Shown in pieces: positions 1-9,158 of a DNA stretch of 64,000 bases. The DNA is from Pelagicoccus enzymogenes (GTDB lineage Bacteria > Verrucomicrobiota > Verrucomicrobiia > Opitutales > Opitutaceae). Each line of letters opens with the position of its first letter. The first letter of the stretch is position 1. The notes beneath the pieces were generated by a model. That model did no database searches. It saw nothing but the letters and a program-made list of their open reading frames with translations, and was not told the DNA's origin. The stretch covers positions 124,001-188,000 of the forward strand of contig NZ_JACYFG010000036.1 in the NCBI RefSeq assembly GCF_014803405.1, given 5' to 3'. The translations under genes and the position numbers were made by a program.

Positions 1-196
1 CAGGGAAAACGACCGTAGTTCTCCCCTTCTTAGCTCCGGCAACTATCGCTTTCGCGATTCCAGAAGTGTCGTCATTCACTCCATCTCCCTTCGCCCCAAA
101 GTCACGCACGCTTAGTCGCTCGTCCTGCCCCCAGCTTATGATTGGCATAGCGACGACAGCGAGTACTGCAATCAAGGTTCGTAGGTTATGGATCAT
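1..196 (-). CDS. Pectate-lyase-superfamily (beta-helix) protein, 3' end outside window
   Basis: The reading frame starts at ATG 196-194 and stays open to the window edge, so only about 65 N-terminal residues are visible. They begin with a signal peptide (MIHNLRTLIAVLAVVAM, then PIISWGQ, likely cleaved after the Gly/Gln region), followed by LSVRDFGAKGDGVNDDT. The DFGAKGDGVxDDT block is the classic first turn of the pectate-lyase-superfamily right-handed beta-helix found in GH28, PL-like and pectate_lyase_3 proteins. It lies 34 bp downstream of the GH43-like gene on the same strand and is probably the next gene of that operon. The exact activity cannot be assigned without the rest of the protein. 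Confidence 0.8.
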   Translation of the reverse strand, partial: MIHNLRTLIAVLAVVAMPIISWGQDERLSVRDFGAKGDGVNDDTSGIAKAIVAGAKKGRTTVVFP

Positions 197-230
197 CAAA
201 AAATTCGTATTCGTGAAGCGATTACAGGAA

Positions 231-1283
231 TCAAAGAGCCAGAAGCGGTTCGAGTATCGACCGGTCCACTTCGATGAAGCAGCCATGCCGCACGTCTTTT
301 GGGAAACTCAAGGTTTCGCTAACATCCTCCCAGTTTTCCAGATCGCGGGATCGCACCGCGCCATATGCATTGAACATATGCTTGTCGAAATAGACATACC
401 AGTAATCCCCCAACTTAAACGGCGAGGGGCCTTCCGCCCAATAATCTCCCGAAATCGGATTCGAGGGAGCCGAAAAAGGACCATGCGACGTCTTACCGCG
501 AACCAAGCGAATGTTCTTTTGAGTGGTGGGACTGAGTTGCTCGTGCTTCACAAACATGAGCCAGTCTGCCCCGTCCTTGGCCAGGACGGCATCGATCACA
601 TTGAACCCGCCATCGTAGTAAAGCCGCGTCGGTGCAAAGCGCTCAAAGTCCTCTGTAGTCGTGCAGTAAATACGATGGTTTCTAGTGGGTCGGCGGTTGC
701 TTAGGGCCGTTTCTGGAAATTCACCCTTCAAGGTTGTCGACCATAGGATGATAAAATTCTCTGCGTCCGGATCCCAGAAAACTTCCGGCGCCCAAGAGTT
801 TTGCGCCCCTTCTTCATGAACCATTACGGGTATGGTCTTCTGTTCTGACCAATTGATAAAGTCCTTGGTTGAAGCGTAACCGATCGTCTTGCTGCCCCAG
901 GAATCCGTCCAAACCATGTGATAAGCGCCATCCGGTCCTCGCGCCACAGAAGGGTCGCGCAAGAGCTTGGATTCACCTACCACTGGCGTGATCATGCTCT
1001 TCCCGTCATTCAAAAGTTCCCATGAAAGCCCGTCCCGACTCCATGCCAAATGCATGCCGGAATCCCCATTCCAGTAGAAATGGGGGAAGAGGTACGCCTT
1101 TTCCGGAACCTCAGCGGAGGCGAAAGGAATCGAAGCGAATGCAAAGCCGTAGCGCTGAGCTTTAGCCAGCGTAGTATTAAATCGAATCCTGCATTGATGG
1201 ATACGCTGGCTAAAGCACAGCGCTACGAACTGCAGCAACCGATATATCCCGCCCATTCTAACTCGTGTTTGATTCGTATCCAT
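231..1283 (-). CDS. Secreted GH43-like five-bladed propeller glycosidase with an insertion in its signal peptide
   Basis: A 350-residue protein whose mature part, from about residue 56 (EVPEKAYLFPHFY), reads like a GH43/GH32-superfamily beta-propeller: LAWSRDGLSWE, LRDPSVARGPDGAYHMVWTDSW, IGYASTKDFINWSEQ, NSWAPEVFWD, and WAEGPSPFKLGDYWYVYFDKH. The RDP Asp, APE Asp/Glu region and EGP Glu match the usual catalytic Asp/Asp/Glu arrangement of GH43-type propellers. The start at 1283 has an upstream GAGAGAGG purine run; an alternative ATG is at 1256. Between residues about 20 and 46 an in-frame palindromic repeat (1148-1227) splits the signal peptide; removing it restores a normal leader running MGGIYRLLQF-FAFASIPFASA. 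Whether the enlarged leader is still exported is unknown. Likely arabinan or pectin side-chain activity, by context. Confidence 0.75.
   Translation of the reverse strand: MDTNQTRVRMGGIYRLLQFVALCFSQRIHQCRIRFNTTLAKAQRYGFAFASIPFASAEVPEKAYLFPHFYWNGDSGMHLAWSRDGLSWELLNDGKSMITPVVGESKLLRDPSVARGPDGAYHMVWTDSWGSKTIGYASTKDFINWSEQKTIPVMVHEEGAQNSWAPEVFWDPDAENFIILWSTTLKGEFPETALSNRRPTRNHRIYCTTTEDFERFAPTRLYYDGGFNVIDAVLAKDGADWLMFVKHEQLSPTTQKNIRLVRGKTSHGPFSAPSNPISGDYWAEGPSPFKLGDYWYVYFDKHMFNAYGAVRSRDLENWEDVSETLSFPKDVRHGCFIEVDRSILEPLLAL
1148..1227. repeat. Palindromic element (26-bp arms, 1 mismatch) inside a signal-peptide region
   Basis: The left arm at 1148-1173 and the right arm at 1202-1227 are reverse complements over 26 bp with one mismatch; both carry the core GCTTTAGCCAGCGTA. 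A 28-bp loop separates them. The element lies in frame in the leader of the GH43-like gene. Size and structure resemble a REP/BIME or a small MITE; no transposase is nearby. Confidence 0.85.
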
Positions 1284-1316
1284 AACTCGTATACCTCTCT
1301 CTGCCCTACTCCAGAC

Positions 1317-2882
1317 CTAGTCTACACGCGTGATACGAAGCGCCTGGTAAGGTTTGCCACTGAGCGTTATCTTCCGCCCCTTGGTATCGTAGTGGTAATA
1401 CCCGTCCTTTTCGCCAATCTCGAAGATACCTTTCACTGGTGTGATCGACATATTCCACGCATCGATAATCTCGACCTTGAATCGGGTCCCCGCCTCTAGC
1501 CCCTTGTAAAGCTTGAACTCCCACTCCTCCGGCGTTTCACGGCCAAAGTACTGCAGGTAATACTCCCCTGCTACCCCCGTCATGCCAGGGTTCATCCAAC
1601 TGTCGATCAGATTGAGCCCGGCCTTGGGACCGTCCTCTACAATCTCTCGCAGAAAAGCGATGCGCGGCACGCTATCACCGAGGATCTTACCCCCGAACGA
1701 AGTCCATGTGTCTTCGTCCAGAGTATTGAAATAATCGCCGTGACCTACATAGGTTCCAGCCATCATGGCTGCCCAGAATCGATGGGTCATGCCCTTGCCA
1801 TCTAGGTCCGCCCAGCGGAACTTAGCATCTCCCTCGTACTTGATCTCGTCGAAAACGACCGGCTTGCGAAAGGCGTCCCGGTAGATCTTGGCGCTAGCAG
1901 GTGACTCGCAGGCATGGCCGTCTTGCACGCTCACATGCGTTACCCAGTCTTGGCGATGGTCGAAGAGCAAATGTCCGTTGTGAATCGAACGAAGGTGATT
2001 GAACGGATCGCATTGCATCACAAGACGCCCGATGCGCTCCCAGTCCGCTTCGGTCTTTGTCTTAAGAAAATCGTATTCGTTAGCCAATGACCACCAAACA
2101 TTTCGGTAGGCGCCGAAGCGGGCTACCACATAGCGAACGAAACGTTCATCTCCCTCTGCATCAAGGCTCTCGAATCCAAATTTTCCATACGGGTTGAAGA
2201 GGATAATGTCCGCTTCGATTCCCAAATCTCGCAATTGCTCGATTCGCTTCTCGTAGTGGCGGAAAAATTCAGGATTGAAACGCGTGAAGTCCCAATCGTG
2301 AGGAGGCGTCCCAACATAAGGCCAACGCGGCGGAGCATATTCGTTGCGGTAGGGCGTGGGCTGTTGTGTGAGAAGCATTCGGGCTTTATTGAACGGCGAT
2401 TCCGCAAGCGTGCGCAGCGTCTCTTCCTGGAGCGATTCTGGAGCGTCTATCCAGTTGTAGATGGTCGTGCCGAACTGCTTGTAAGGCGTACCGTCAGCAT
2501 AGGCGAAGTGATAGGTCTCGTAGACGCCCACCGGACCGTGGTTGCCTTCGCTCGGCTCCGTTACCGTAAATGTTCCGGATTGTTTGGTTAGGCTCCAGTC
2601 ATTGCTTTGTGTCGTATAACGCCACTCACCTACAGCTTCCGGCATGAAACGGATACGGTAAATGCCTTCACCGTCATAAAACCCGGATACAGTCTTGCTT
2701 GTATAGCCATTCGTGAAAGTCGCTTCGAGTTCGACATCCAAAAACGGATTCCCATCGCTCGGGCCATCGAGCTCGATCTCGTAAAGGCCCCATTTTTCGA
2801 CGGTTTCCGCCAATAGAGCAGCCGAGGAACTGAGAGAAAGGGCAAGCAAGCACGCCCGCAAAAACACGTTCATTTGTTTCAT
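1317..2882 (-). CDS. Secreted DUF5060/DUF4038-like TIM-barrel glycosidase (GH140-type)
   Basis: A 521-residue protein with a signal peptide (MKQMNVFLRACLLALSLSSSAALLAE). Residues about 27-110 form a beta-sandwich typical of DUF5060 (KWGLYEIELDGPSDGNPFLDV, then GFYDGEGIYRIRFMP and GEWRYTT). The block FAYADGTPYKQFGTTIYNWI starts a TIM barrel of the DUF4038/apiosidase-like type. VWWSLANEYDFL (probable acid/base Glu after Asn) and KPVVFDEIKYEG (probable nucleophile Glu) are the expected catalytic strands. The C-terminal 85 residues look like the small beta domain (DUF5605-like) that follows such barrels. It is 36 bp from the upstream gene and 33 bp from the downstream gene, so it is operonic. GH140 is the family of the apiosidase acting on rhamnogalacturonan II; membership here is by resemblance, not proven. 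Confidence 0.75.
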   Translation of the reverse strand: MKQMNVFLRACLLALSLSSSAALLAETVEKWGLYEIELDGPSDGNPFLDVELEATFTNGYTSKTVSGFYDGEGIYRIRFMPEAVGEWRYTTQSNDWSLTKQSGTFTVTEPSEGNHGPVGVYETYHFAYADGTPYKQFGTTIYNWIDAPESLQEETLRTLAESPFNKARMLLTQQPTPYRNEYAPPRWPYVGTPPHDWDFTRFNPEFFRHYEKRIEQLRDLGIEADIILFNPYGKFGFESLDAEGDERFVRYVVARFGAYRNVWWSLANEYDFLKTKTEADWERIGRLVMQCDPFNHLRSIHNGHLLFDHRQDWVTHVSVQDGHACESPASAKIYRDAFRKPVVFDEIKYEGDAKFRWADLDGKGMTHRFWAAMMAGTYVGHGDYFNTLDEDTWTSFGGKILGDSVPRIAFLREIVEDGPKAGLNLIDSWMNPGMTGVAGEYYLQYFGRETPEEWEFKLYKGLEAGTRFKVEIIDAWNMSITPVKGIFEIGEKDGYYHYDTKGRKITLSGKPYQALRITRVD

Positions 2883-2918
2883 AAGAATTGTAATTTAAAG
2901 GGGTAAACTGATGGCGAT

Positions 2919-5906
2919 TTAAATGGGACGCAGCCAGAACAGCTCGTGTTCTGAAATCAGCTTCATAAGGGTTTTGCTGTCGGCCCTGAAACGCCCCTCT
3001 GAGCGCGTCGAACCGGATTTCGCATCGACTGAGTAAAACTCGTATTCGAAATTTGTATGCAAAAGAGACTGGTCGAACGTACGCCCCTTCCCGCATCGCG
3101 CTACTAGGTCTCCTGCGTCGCTCCGCATCGTCCAAGCTACGTTCGCTTTTCCAGGCAAAGGACGAGCCTTGCCAAGGACTTCATGCAGGGCTGAATCGAT
3201 CTCTCGCGGCAGCGGAGCAAACGACCCGCCAGCGAGCGCGTAGGCCCACGGGTCCTTGATCTCTAGAGTGGTGATAACGGCCTTCTCCGGATAACGCTCT
3301 CGGTATTCGGATACCATTCGGGCAAGAGAATCTCCGCTCGGACGCCCTCCCTTCCACTTGCGCACTTCTTGTCGGGGAGCCAAGCTCGCGCCCCCGTCGG
3401 GCGCGAAAACGTCGCTGTCCGTATACCACCAGTATTGAAAATCAACTACGTCCACTATCGCTGCGCGTGTCCGATCTTCCAAGATCGCATCCTGCACATC
3501 CTTAGGGCAACTCAAGCCAATCACGGGGTCCTTGCCGGTTTCCTCCATCCATTCCGCGACCACGTCGAGCCAGAACTCCATAAAGTGGAGCGGTCCAGTG
3601 TATTCCGCGCCTATGACATGGATCACGTTTCGCTGATCCGACAGATTATCGAGGCACTTGCGAATGTAGGCGCGGTTCACTTCTCGGCGAACCGGATGCT
3701 CGATGTCGTAAAACTCGTCCGCCATCTGGATCGTATCCCCCTTGAAAGGAGGCGGCTCGGTAAACTCCGTTTGCTGGAGGGCGTTCACTGGCCTCCAAGG
3801 ATTGTCCACCCAATGCGCCCCCGACTCGATGATGTTGTGCTGGAAGAACATTTCGTTAACCAGAACCAGTCCTCTCCGTTCCGCGAGCTCCGCAAAGTCA
3901 TCTAGCCTCTGAAAATACCAGGGATTGTATTCGAAAAGATCAAACTTGCTCAAACCATCCCAGGCCTTTCCCACACCACTCCTGGCGAAAGGCTGCTCGT
4001 AGAAAGGAGCCCAAACCTCTGAAGAGCTCCGCCTCGACATTTGGTGGTCATCCCGCCGGCGATCATACCAAAGCCCGTAATGGTGACGGAGCGCTACCTG
4101 CCCCTTTTCCAGCATGGAATTCGTAACCGCGTGCAGGTCATCGGTCAGCCCCGATCCGGAGCGCCCGGGAGTGAATCGCGTAATGCTGTATCCAAATTGG
4201 TCGGCACGGGTGGGCAGCAAGCGACCACGCCACCAAGTGATGCCTGCGTCGCTTCCAATCATCGGCAGTCCATCCACCTGAAGCTGACCATGCACCACTT
4301 GCATGGACTTTTTCTCGTACAGCTCCGCCCGAGGCAGCTCAGGCACCACCTGCTCCAACTCAGGGACGGCCATGCGGTTGGCGATCATCAAGCGCGGTCC
4401 CAACGCTTGGATTGCTCCCTCACCGACTCGCTCCTGCAATTGGGCGCGGTACAGACTATCTGGGTCCGCAAACTCGCTGGTTTGTATCCAGGTCCCGTCT
4501 CCTCTGAAGAGGGCCCAAACCCCAATCGCCCAATTGTTGGCCGTCGGCGGACGGCGCGTTATGATTTCGCCAGCGGAAGACTGGTATATAACGCTGTTGG
4601 CTGCGGCCCATCCTACGCCTTGATTGTAGATCTCACGGTTGTCGAGCGCCAGTATTCCGCCATCGACATGCACATTGTCGAAAAGGATTCCCGAGGCCCA
4701 GTGACCGATCGAGCCGCTCGTCCCTCGACTCATGCGCGTGGTACAATCCAGAAAAACGTTTGGCCCGGTCGCTAGATGCCCAACCGTAAAGTCCTCGATC
4801 GCGTCCTCCGAATAACAACGTAAAAAGAGCGTCTGCTGTCCATACGTATTGAAACTTTGGCGACGGTGCCCTCCTATCTCCGAAACCGGCGCGAGGAACG
4901 AACAATCCTGCACCGTAACGCGTCGGCAATCCTCCCCGACTCGCACCGCCGAAAGGGCGAAATGGGTCGCTGTCACGTTGTTCACCCAAGAGTCAACAAC
5001 TCCATTGAGCGAAACCGCAACCCAGCTGTGGTTCTCGTCCTTCGAATTCCCCAAGTCGTATTCGCTGACGCAGGACAAATCCTCAACCCCGATTTGAGAT
5101 AGGGCGGAGCTCGCCACGATTTTCTGGGCATAAGATTCCCCATAACGGGCATCGAGGGCGGTCGTTACTGGGGCGTCCAACAGAATTCGGTCCCCTGAAA
5201 TCCCTAGCACTACGCGGTCCCATCGCAAAACCACCGTTTCGCCGCGCCAATTGAAAGGCGTCCGCGCCGGAGCGATATCCATCCCGAGGTCCGTTGCCCA
5301 GAGCTTGCTGCCAGGACGCGTGATACGAATCGAGTCTCCCGCTGAAAGTCCTTCAACGGAGGATAAAGCAAGCTCGCGAGCGCCCACGGGTAAATAGCCT
5401 TCCAAAACCGAACGCCGTTCCGCTTCGAGCTCAGGACTAGCGGAGCTTCCCACGGAGATCAAATCGCGGCGCCCTTCTCCCGCCGCTATCAAAACCGTTT
5501 CATTTCCCTCGCCTGCAAAACCTCGCAAGGAGACGCCGCTAGCCCGAATCTTCAGTTGCCCCGCTACAATGAACTCGCCTGGAGCCAATTCGACCGCGCC
5601 GCGAATTCCGCGACTATCAAGCGGCAAGGACGAAACCCAGTCGATGGCAGCCTGTATCCTGCGCGTATCGTCAGCCCCCGACGGAACCACGCGTACCTTG
5701 GCATCGACTCGCGGCAGCGAAACGCCACCTCCTCGATAGCCAGCGCTGGAAAAGTCGGGCACGACATTTCCCCGCGCGTCAGCATCGTAGACCAAGCGGC
5801 CCGCCTCATCCACACGGAAAACCGGCTTGAGCTGTTCCGCCTGGCACGCGGCGAACGTTGCCAGAGCAAGGAGCAGATAGGTAGCGATTTTTCGGATACG
5901 CCTCAT
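2919..5906 (-). CDS. Secreted DUF6298-type protein: beta-helix plus TIM-barrel-like C-terminal half
   Basis: A 995-residue secreted protein (signal peptide MRRIRKIATYLLLALATFAACQA). Residues about 25-110 carry the start of a pectate-lyase-like helix (VDAKVRVVPSGADDTRRIQAAIDWV, GAVELAPGEFIV), and repeated helix turns run to about residue 520 (VTVQDCSFLAPVSEIGGHRRQSF, FTVGHLATGPNVFLDCTT). From about residue 560 a second region begins with TRFTPGRSGSGLTDDLHAV and contains LRHHYGLWYDRRRDDH, EYNPWYFQRLDDFAE, VHVIGAEYTGPLHFMEFW and DVVDFQYWWY, resembling the C-terminal domain of DUF6298 proteins. Its ATG directly follows the TAA of the upstream gene (TAAATG), which suggests translational coupling. 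Polysaccharide lyase or hydrolase activity is likely; I cannot name the substrate. Confidence 0.7.
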   Translation of the reverse strand: MRRIRKIATYLLLALATFAACQAEQLKPVFRVDEAGRLVYDADARGNVVPDFSSAGYRGGGVSLPRVDAKVRVVPSGADDTRRIQAAIDWVSSLPLDSRGIRGAVELAPGEFIVAGQLKIRASGVSLRGFAGEGNETVLIAAGEGRRDLISVGSSASPELEAERRSVLEGYLPVGARELALSSVEGLSAGDSIRITRPGSKLWATDLGMDIAPARTPFNWRGETVVLRWDRVVLGISGDRILLDAPVTTALDARYGESYAQKIVASSALSQIGVEDLSCVSEYDLGNSKDENHSWVAVSLNGVVDSWVNNVTATHFALSAVRVGEDCRRVTVQDCSFLAPVSEIGGHRRQSFNTYGQQTLFLRCYSEDAIEDFTVGHLATGPNVFLDCTTRMSRGTSGSIGHWASGILFDNVHVDGGILALDNREIYNQGVGWAAANSVIYQSSAGEIITRRPPTANNWAIGVWALFRGDGTWIQTSEFADPDSLYRAQLQERVGEGAIQALGPRLMIANRMAVPELEQVVPELPRAELYEKKSMQVVHGQLQVDGLPMIGSDAGITWWRGRLLPTRADQFGYSITRFTPGRSGSGLTDDLHAVTNSMLEKGQVALRHHYGLWYDRRRDDHQMSRRSSSEVWAPFYEQPFARSGVGKAWDGLSKFDLFEYNPWYFQRLDDFAELAERRGLVLVNEMFFQHNIIESGAHWVDNPWRPVNALQQTEFTEPPPFKGDTIQMADEFYDIEHPVRREVNRAYIRKCLDNLSDQRNVIHVIGAEYTGPLHFMEFWLDVVAEWMEETGKDPVIGLSCPKDVQDAILEDRTRAAIVDVVDFQYWWYTDSDVFAPDGGASLAPRQEVRKWKGGRPSGDSLARMVSEYRERYPEKAVITTLEIKDPWAYALAGGSFAPLPREIDSALHEVLGKARPLPGKANVAWTMRSDAGDLVARCGKGRTFDQSLLHTNFEYEFYSVDAKSGSTRSEGRFRADSKTLMKLISEHELFWLRPI

Positions 5907-7532
5907 TTAGAGGGTTCCCTCCAATCTTCCTAGCTCCCTGCTTTGGGAAACAACCGCCCCGTCAACCATCAAGGTAAGTCCTGCTCCCTTGCCGTAGTGC
6001 TGCCCCGTCTTATCCCAGATCACGGTCAGCATATGGCCACGGTAAGGAACGCCATCGAGGCAAAACCAATCCCAAACGCTTTCCGGAAGCAAGGGGTCGA
6101 TCACCACGCGATTTGAATCCTGAGGACGGATACCAATCAAGTTGGCGATCAAGAGATCTGCATAGGTGGAATGGTGATAGAACTTGCTGCGCGGGTTGTC
6201 CCCCTTGAGCCATTCCCCCGTTTGCTCGTCCTGATACTCGCCGATGTAAGGAAGTCCGTTTTTGCGTTGAGCCCGCGTGTAGCTGAGGAAAGCGTCATAA
6301 AAGTCTTCCTTGGACACGACCTCTTGCTCGTAGTTACGAATCACATTGCCCATGGCAACGAGCGTCTGCGAGGTCGCGTAAGGCCAAATCGCCCCATCCC
6401 ACTCGCAGTAGCCAGTGCCATGCGAACGAAATTCAGGATGGCGTTGCTCCGCAGTGGTCAGGCCGTATGGGGCAGAAAAGCCTTCAGGGTCGAGCACCTG
6501 CTTCCAAGCTTCCTCGTATCCGTTCCCTTTCGTCGGCAGATTGAAATACCACGGAATGAAGCCGATCGCTTCCCTCACGTTCGCGAAGCCGCCGGTTTCC
6601 TTCACCGACTCGAAGAACGTCAGCTCCTCGCTCCACAGCGTATCCAGCACTCGCTTACGCTGGGCCTCCGCTTCGGCATGGTAGGCGTCGGCCTTCTCAT
6701 GCTTGCCCACTAGAGCGGCCATGTTCGAGAGGGCCACCGCGTTGCCGAACATGTAGCTGTTGATGGTCGGCCGCACGTTCTTCTCGTGCCGCCCGCCCGA
6801 GATCGACTCCTCCATGGCGTCCCACACGTCCGCCTGCCAGTAAAGCCCGCTCTCCAGCTGCTTCTCTTCCTGCCAAAGCTTGTAGTCCGCCTCGAAGCGG
6901 TCGAAGCGATCGGCGATGAACGCCTTGTCGCCGGTAACGAGGTATCGCTGCCAAAGAGCGTCGTAGAGCCAGCTGCTGTAACGATGGAAATGTCCTTGGG
7001 GCCCACCGTCCTTGCCTACCATCCAGTAGTCGAGGTAGGAGTCGTCCTTGCTCTGGTCGACCAGCCAACGCGTCTCCATGAAATGGTGACCCAGGGCGCT
7101 CGCGATGGTCCGCTCCGGCGGAATGAACCACGCCTTCGTATCGAGCTCGATGAACTCCGTGTACACGTAGTAGTCGCCCACCTGCTTCAAATGCTTCCGC
7201 AGGGCCCACCAACGAAAGTAGTAGATCTCCCGCAAGTCCTCGTCCGGACAGTCGAGGAAAGGCACCTGATCCGCCATCCAGTCCCAGGACGCGGCGTTCG
7301 GCACGAGGTTCACCACCGCCTCGTCGTCCCACTCGTTAAAGCTCTCGACGATGCCGCGGTAGTCGCCCTCGTCCAAGACCGCCAAGCGAGACTTTTGCTT
7401 GTCGCCACTGAAAAGAGTCGGAGCGACAAACGCAGCGGCTAGCGGCAAAGCGAGTAACAAGGACTTGAGCGGGAAACGGCGAATCGCTTCGCCAGCGCTC
7501 GATTCAGGATTCTTAGGGTTTCGGGGGTCCAT
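5907..7532 (-). CDS. MGH1-like (alpha/alpha)6-barrel glycoside hydrolase
   Basis: About 541 residues from ATG 7532; a TTG two codons upstream is possible. Residues about 20-45 (FPLKSLLLALPLAAAFVAPTLFSGD) form a signal or anchor segment. The body matches the mannosylglycerate-hydrolase-like (alpha/alpha)6 barrel family related to GH63: DLREIYYFRWWALRKHL, SALGHHFMETRWL, GHFHRYSSWLYDALWQRYLVTGD, GLYWQADVWDAMEESI, RPTINSYMFGNAVAL, and CEWDGAIWPYATSQTL. The Asp in QADVWD and the Glu/Asp in EWDGAIWP are candidate catalytic residues. It is the first gene of a five-gene minus-strand operon and is divergent from the LacI gene, making it a probable regulatory target. Confidence 0.75.
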   Translation of the reverse strand: MDPRNPKNPESSAGEAIRRFPLKSLLLALPLAAAFVAPTLFSGDKQKSRLAVLDEGDYRGIVESFNEWDDEAVVNLVPNAASWDWMADQVPFLDCPDEDLREIYYFRWWALRKHLKQVGDYYVYTEFIELDTKAWFIPPERTIASALGHHFMETRWLVDQSKDDSYLDYWMVGKDGGPQGHFHRYSSWLYDALWQRYLVTGDKAFIADRFDRFEADYKLWQEEKQLESGLYWQADVWDAMEESISGGRHEKNVRPTINSYMFGNAVALSNMAALVGKHEKADAYHAEAEAQRKRVLDTLWSEELTFFESVKETGGFANVREAIGFIPWYFNLPTKGNGYEEAWKQVLDPEGFSAPYGLTTAEQRHPEFRSHGTGYCEWDGAIWPYATSQTLVAMGNVIRNYEQEVVSKEDFYDAFLSYTRAQRKNGLPYIGEYQDEQTGEWLKGDNPRSKFYHHSTYADLLIANLIGIRPQDSNRVVIDPLLPESVWDWFCLDGVPYRGHMLTVIWDKTGQHYGKGAGLTLMVDGAVVSQSRELGRLEGTL

Positions 7533-7538
7533 AGACAA

Positions 7539-7886
7539 AAATGGGGGTAAATTCGGGCGGCAAGCCGCAGGGCTGCCTTTTAATAGGTTTTGATCTTCAG
7601 CAAGATATGCGTTGGTTCAGCCACTATTGCACGCATCTCAGACTCTGACAATCAGGCGGCTCCCGGAGCGGGTGAACGAGGGCTTGCAAAGCCGTTTCTC
7701 CCATCCAAGCAAATTGCCTCCTTTTGCACGATCGTTGATTGACACGTACAGAACAGTGGTTTTATTTCATCTCATATTTCAAATGAAATAACCGGCAGTC
7801 ATGCGGGCACCTGTCAATATTTTTCACTTCCCGAATCACACTTCCTCACCTAAACAGCTACCTCAATCGATCCTTCCTCCCAAAAC
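7539..7886. promoter_or_regulatory. Divergent intergenic region with candidate operator palindrome
   Basis: This 348-bp stretch separates the MGH1-led minus operon from the plus-strand LacI gene and holds no gene I can support. It contains a G+C-rich hairpin at 7557-7568 (GCGGC-AA-GCCGC) close to the minus-strand start. An A+T-rich palindromic block at 7762-7791 has TTATTTCAT repeated inverted with a 12-bp gap, and nested in it ATTTCA-AA-TGAAAT at 7776-7789. Such a site beside a LacI-family gene is a natural autoregulatory operator candidate; this is an inference. Confidence 0.5.
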
Positions 7887-8975
7887 ATGACCACCCGAAA
7901 GAAAAGCAGCCGAGCCACTATCGCCGACGTGGCCCGCAAGGCCGAGGTCGCCATTGGCACCGTCTCGCGCGTCTTCAACAACCACCCGGACGTCAACGAA
8001 GACATCCGCAACCGCGTTAACGACGCGGTGAACGAGCTCGGGTACGTACGGCTGCGCAACCGCAAGCGCCCCCGCGAATCCAACGACCGTCGGGTCGGAA
8101 ACATCGGTCTGGTATTCTTCGGCATGGAGGACACCCTCGTACAGCTTCCGATCGTGAGCTCCGCAGTGCACGGCATCGAACGCTCGCTCGCCTCCCAAGG
8201 CTACAACCTCATGCTCGCCAACATACCCAATGGCGACCGCACCCCACACTTCATCTCCGATCAACACATCGAAGGCCTCATCCTCAAAGGCCCCAACCAA
8301 GGAGTGCTTCCCTCGGAAGCGAAGCGCAGCTTGCTCAGCCGCTTCTACTCCATCCCCTACGTCTGGCTCATGGGCCGCTTGCCCAACGCGGTCGGCGACC
8401 ACTGCAACTACGACACCGAGGAGGCCGGCCGCCTCGTAGCCGAGCACCTCAACGAAAAAGGGCACCGCAGGACCGCCTTCCTCAACCCCAAGCCCGGGCA
8501 AATTCAGTTCGAGCGAATGAAGGCCTCCTTCAGCCAACACTCCGCTCGCCTCGGACACGAGACAAGTACCCTCGAAGTGGACCCGCCTTCCTCCATCGAA
8601 TGGCCGCTTCCTTCCATCACCCTGCAAAACAACGTCGACGTGCTGGTGGAACGCTGGATGCAGCTCCCCAAGGCCAAGCGCCCGACCGCCCTCTTCGTCC
8701 CCTCCGACCGCACCGCCGTCCAGGCCTACGCGGCGTTCGCCCAACGCAACCTCAAGGTGGGCGAGGACGTCAGCATCATTTCCTGCAACAACGAAAAGCC
8801 GCTTTTGGCCAACATGAACCCCACGCTCACCACCATCGACGTGCACGCCGAAGTCATCGGCCAAAGAGCCGTGGACCAGCTCATCTGGCGCATCTCCAAC
8901 CCCAACCAAAAGTGCCACTTCCAGAACCTGGTGGAGCCCACCCTCGTTCCCGGCAACTCCGTTAAGCAACTGTAA
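7887..8975 (+). CDS. LacI-family transcriptional regulator
   Basis: A 362-residue protein with an N-terminal LacI helix-turn-helix (residues about 9-40: RATIADVARKAEVAIGTVSRVFNN) and hinge (NELGYVRLRNRKRP). A periplasmic-binding-protein-like effector domain follows, with IGLVFFGMED, IEGLILKGP, a ligand-lobe Asp/Glu segment DTEEAGRLVAEHL, and PTALFVPSDRTAVQAYAAF. It lies between the divergent pectin-type operon and the downstream sodium symporter and C3/C4-acid cassette, so it probably controls both according to an intracellular sugar derivative. The ATG at 7887 lacks a strong Shine-Dalgarno, as do many genes here. The effector is unknown. Confidence 0.93.
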   Translation: MTTRKKSSRATIADVARKAEVAIGTVSRVFNNHPDVNEDIRNRVNDAVNELGYVRLRNRKRPRESNDRRVGNIGLVFFGMEDTLVQLPIVSSAVHGIERSLASQGYNLMLANIPNGDRTPHFISDQHIEGLILKGPNQGVLPSEAKRSLLSRFYSIPYVWLMGRLPNAVGDHCNYDTEEAGRLVAEHLNEKGHRRTAFLNPKPGQIQFERMKASFSQHSARLGHETSTLEVDPPSSIEWPLPSITLQNNVDVLVERWMQLPKAKRPTALFVPSDRTAVQAYAAFAQRNLKVGEDVSIISCNNEKPLLANMNPTLTTIDVHAEVIGQRAVDQLIWRISNPNQKCHFQNLVEPTLVPGNSVKQL

Positions 8976-9004
8976 GCAGCTGCTCTCCAACTACTTTCGC
9001 CTCC

Positions 9005-9034
9005 AAAGCGCCTCCCTCGCGGTGGCGCTTTTTT
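9005..9034 (+). terminator. Rho-independent terminator after the LacI gene
   Basis: An 8-bp stem AAAGCGCC / GGCGCTTT (9005-9012 and 9024-9031) is followed by an uninterrupted T run to 9034, 30 bp after the LacI stop. It likely separates LacI transcription from the symporter operon, which would then need its own promoter in 9035-9261. Confidence 0.8.
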
Positions 9035-9158
9035 GGGCCTCGCCCCAAGGCGAAGCGCTGCCACCACGCCCCAACACCAGCTCGCCCCAGCCCTGAGCCC
9101 ACAACGACAAGCACCCTTTTTCGAAAAAAATCCACCCGCTGATTGAGCGATAATCGAG

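Noticed and set aside
7863-8990. 375-codon minus-strand frame opposite the LacI gene
   Set aside because: Shadow of a G+C-rich gene; Gly/Val/Glu-rich with no recognisable domain.
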